The notes under the pieces are model-generated. The model worked only from the letters and a program-made list of their open reading frames with translations. It was not told the DNA's origin and did no database searches. A stretch of DNA of 64,000 nucleotides. It comes from Flabesymbios commensalis (Eukaryota; Annelida; Polychaeta; Terebellida; Flabelligeridae). Location: assembly GCA_964017125.1 (NCBI GenBank), contig OZ024911.1, forward strand, positions 36,597,160 through 36,661,159, given 5' to 3'. Positions 61,605-64,000 of this stretch are shown one piece after another. Numbering within the stretch: position 1 is the stretch's first letter; every line of letters starts with the position of its first letter. The position numbers were made by a program, and so were the translations under genes.

Positions 61605-62925
61605 GATCCCAGAATCTACCCTTCCGTCCAAGAATATACCCAAGTAAAGTCATGTCAAGTAAAATTTATTTAAGTGTCACCCACAATTCATTTATATTAA
61701 GAACATTACAGTGTTACATTTATTGCGGCCAGTCAATTCTGACTTATGAGACACTATCAAGAAAACATAGCATTGAATAGTATATTGTTGAAAATAATGT
61801 AAAATTATGCAGGCTACCCAGCAAACACGAAACACTAAACCAATGCCGGATCAATGCTGGCCGGCCATTTATACGACGCGGCTCAACATTGAACCAACAA
61901 CGGCCCAATGCCTCGCGCTTGCCGGGCATAGATAGACCTATAGTATGTACACAATTTGTCCTGGACCACACACATAGGGGGGGGGGGGGGGCTACTTGGT
62001 AGGTGTGTGGAACCCCTCTCCACATCACCATATGAAAAAGAACCTCTAAAAACCGTACGCGTAAGAACAGAGACCACATAAGGATAGACAGATCATAATG
62101 GTACAATGGTACCCCCTTTTAAACATATATATGTGCCCCCTCCAAGATTGTACCCCTCCCTCCCAGAATATACACCCCCCTTTTAAACATCTTAGATCTA
62201 TATGCGACCCTCCCAGAATCTACCCCTCCCTCCCAAAATATACCCGCCTTTTATATAAAGCGACACTCCTAGAATCTACCTATACCCCTTTTTTCACAAC
62301 TATGAGCAACACTTCCGTGATCTACCCCTCCTTCCCAGAATCTACCCCCCCCGCCTTTTAAACATCTATGCGACCCTCCCAGAATCTACCCCTCATTCTC
62401 TGAATATACCCCCTCCCTTTTAACATCTATATGCGACCCTTCCGGAATATATATATACCCCTCCCTCCCAGAATAGATACCCCTTTTTTGGCAACTATAT
62501 GCGACAATCCCATAATTTACCCATTCCTTCCAGGATATACCCCCCATTTCTACAATTATATTTGACGCTACCAGAATTTATCCTGCCCTCCCAGAATCTA
62601 CCCCGCCCTCCGAGAATATACCCATTTCCCATAGATATGCGACCCTCCCATAATCTACCCATCCCTCCAGAATATAACTCTTCTGAGCCACTATATGCGA
62701 CACTCCCAGATTCCACCCCTCCCTCTCAGAATATACCCCCCCCCCCTCCTTTAACCATCTATATATGCGACGCTCCACCCTCCGACCCAAAATATACCCC
62801 CACTTTAAACATCTGCGACCCTCCCAGAATCTACCCCATTTTTCTAGAATATACCCCCCTTTTCTACAACTTTATGCGATGCTCCCAGAATCTACGCGCC
62901 CTCTCAGAATATACCACTTACCTTA
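61605..62925 (+). repeat. C-rich tandem array (CTCCCAGAATCTACCCCTCC), interrupted by a MITE
   Basis: A first unit fragment (CAGAATCTACCCTTCCGTCC then AAGAATATACCC) at 61,610 is separated from the main array (62,110-62,925). The spacer is ~470 bp and contains a MITE. Main units of about 60-75 bp run ATATGCGACCCTCCCAGAAT, CTACCCCTCCCTCCCAGAAT and ATACCCCCCTTTTAAACATC, with about 12 copies. The 147-codon frame over it is low-complexity. The strand is strongly pyrimidine-biased. Confidence 0.8.
61817..61926. mobile_element. CCCAGCAAACACG palindromic MITE inside the C-rich array spacer
   Basis: CCCAGCAAACACGAAACACT at the left, and the inverse of the right end (CCCGGCAAGCGCGAGGCATT), enclose AACCAATGCCGGATCAATGC and a CATTGAACCAACAACGGCCC core. 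A G run follows at 61,976-61,991. Confidence 0.75.
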
Positions 62926-63149
62926 GAAATGTGACTAGTTAAACAAAAGTGTAGGTCACTACAAACGAGAACGCTGCTAGGGTCACATGATTCTTGAAGT
63001 GGCGGGCTTTGCCCATATGACAATTAAACTAGATAATGTCGGCTCTATTGTGGTATATACATGTCATTGTGAACGACATTCGGCCAGTTTGGAATTTAAA
63101 AAATTGTCAATATGTAAATATATAAATCAAAATCACTAAATTTGAACCT

Positions 63150-63680
63150 AAACCTCATCGTCTTTTCGATGAACCAAGCAATTGAATGATTGCTGTAATT
63201 TGCTTAAATGTCAGCTGTGGTAATGACCCCGTTCCTCTCCAATTTATTCCGTAATAACAGATCTGCCTGTAGGTATATTCGATACAGAGTCTGTAATCAT
63301 TGCGCGGCCGGCTGGCCTTGTTAAATTAGTGATTAATTATATATTAATTGGTAATAATCGCTTTACATCTCATTTGAATAATGCCTTGACGCGGGGATTT
63401 AACTGTCAGTATTTAAATTTAATTTTTCATGAAATTGTTGATTTCGGGGTATGCCCTGCATCTCGGAGAATATCTCCAATTATGACTGGAATTTACACGG
63501 GGATAGCCTATCTCCAATGGGCTGTGATGATTTAAAAGCCCCCATTAATTTTTTTATTGTGCATCATTTAAGAATTAAAAAAAAATCTGAACATCCAATA
63601 ATTATGCGGATGGGATGGAACACAATCACGCGCCATTGTCATGATGATTGATTCTGATCATTTGTTTGACAGCACATGAA
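63150..63680. promoter_or_regulatory. Candidate cis-regulatory element (repeat-free, homeodomain-site rich)
   Basis: Unlike its surroundings, this stretch lacks the window's repeat families. It is dense in TAAT cores (GTGATTAATTATATATTAAT at 63,330; CCCCCATTAATTTTTTTATT at 63,539) and has TGATTGATT (PBX/HOX-type) at 63,644. An inverted ATATCTCCAATTATGA / GGATAGCCTATCTCCAAT pair is present. I see no coding exon. The regulatory role is inference. Confidence 0.2.
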
Positions 63681-64000
63681 ACATTGCTGAGACGCACAAT
63701 TTCCTCACAATTTTATGTTATTTTAACAATTTCGAATTGGACCTCCACCCCTCCTATCCGCTTATCAAAAAGTGTGTACCTTTTTGCAACAGACACATGA
63801 TTATTTTTTTTCTCTGTGACTATTGTAAAATGTCCATTTGCAAATTTCCAAACATCGTTGTTAAAGTTGTTCGGTTTAAACGCTATTAGGGCCTACGTTT
63901 ACGCCTTCTTGTTAGAATATTCAGGGTTCATCAAAGAAACATCAACCATTCAGGAACCATCAGCAATGTAGGCCTACTGTTTATAATAATACAGACTAAA

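Overview
This is a gene-poor, AT-rich, animal nuclear window. Its only convincing protein-coding gene is a four-coding-exon Rab7 small GTPase at 39,114-44,716 (+). The introns have GT/AG borders and the product is 205 aa ending in a CGC prenylation motif. The long introns, tRNA-derived SINEs, very diverse DNA transposons and dozens of TAGGCCTA-like palindromes suggest a marine invertebrate. An ambulacrarian (echinoderm or hemichordate) is my best guess, but nothing in the window proves it.

Layout. 1-8.4 kb: paired palindromic MITEs, a SINE with two tRNA-like heads and an 11-bp target duplication, copy A of a ~1.5-kb element, a Foldback-like element whose inverted arms are 15-16 bp tandem repeats, and a ~160-bp satellite rich in ATGCAAAT. 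8.4-19.4 kb: mostly unique AT-rich DNA, then composite repeats peppered with GTACGTCCGAAACC, and a 3.6-kb element that contains 315-bp and 192-bp tandem arrays. 19.9-31 kb: an ~85-bp array, a 4.1-kb inverted-repeat element built around TTAGGCATCCCC, long palindromic MITEs of ACGTCC-type modules, and a piggyBac-like TTAA element. 31.5-38.2 kb: a 3.8-kb element with near-perfect long terminal inverted repeats and a 5-bp target duplication, then two back-to-back palindromes of about 0.4 kb. 39-46.8 kb: Rab7, with a LINE endonuclease fragment split by a SINE in intron 1 and small MITEs in intron 2. 47-50.8 kb: tandem repeats and copy B of the 1.5-kb element, inverted relative to copy A. 50.8-58 kb: a 2.8-kb element hosting a nested 1.95-kb palindromic element, then a 4.2-kb element carrying possible Harbinger transposase exon remnants and another SINE. 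58-64 kb: a pogo/Tigger-like end, a long C-rich array of about 60-75 bp units, and a repeat-free homeodomain-site-rich stretch at the right edge.

The most unusual theme is a recurring architecture. Several 2-4 kb non-coding elements, unrelated in sequence, each have terminal inverted repeats and carry their own 11-16 bp motif, usually CpG-containing, scattered in both orientations. Some also hold inner inverted pairs of about 150-400 bp. These look like non-autonomous DNA transposons with extended transposase-binding subterminal arrays. I cannot assign most of them to a named superfamily. All repeat comparisons were done by eye, without alignment software.
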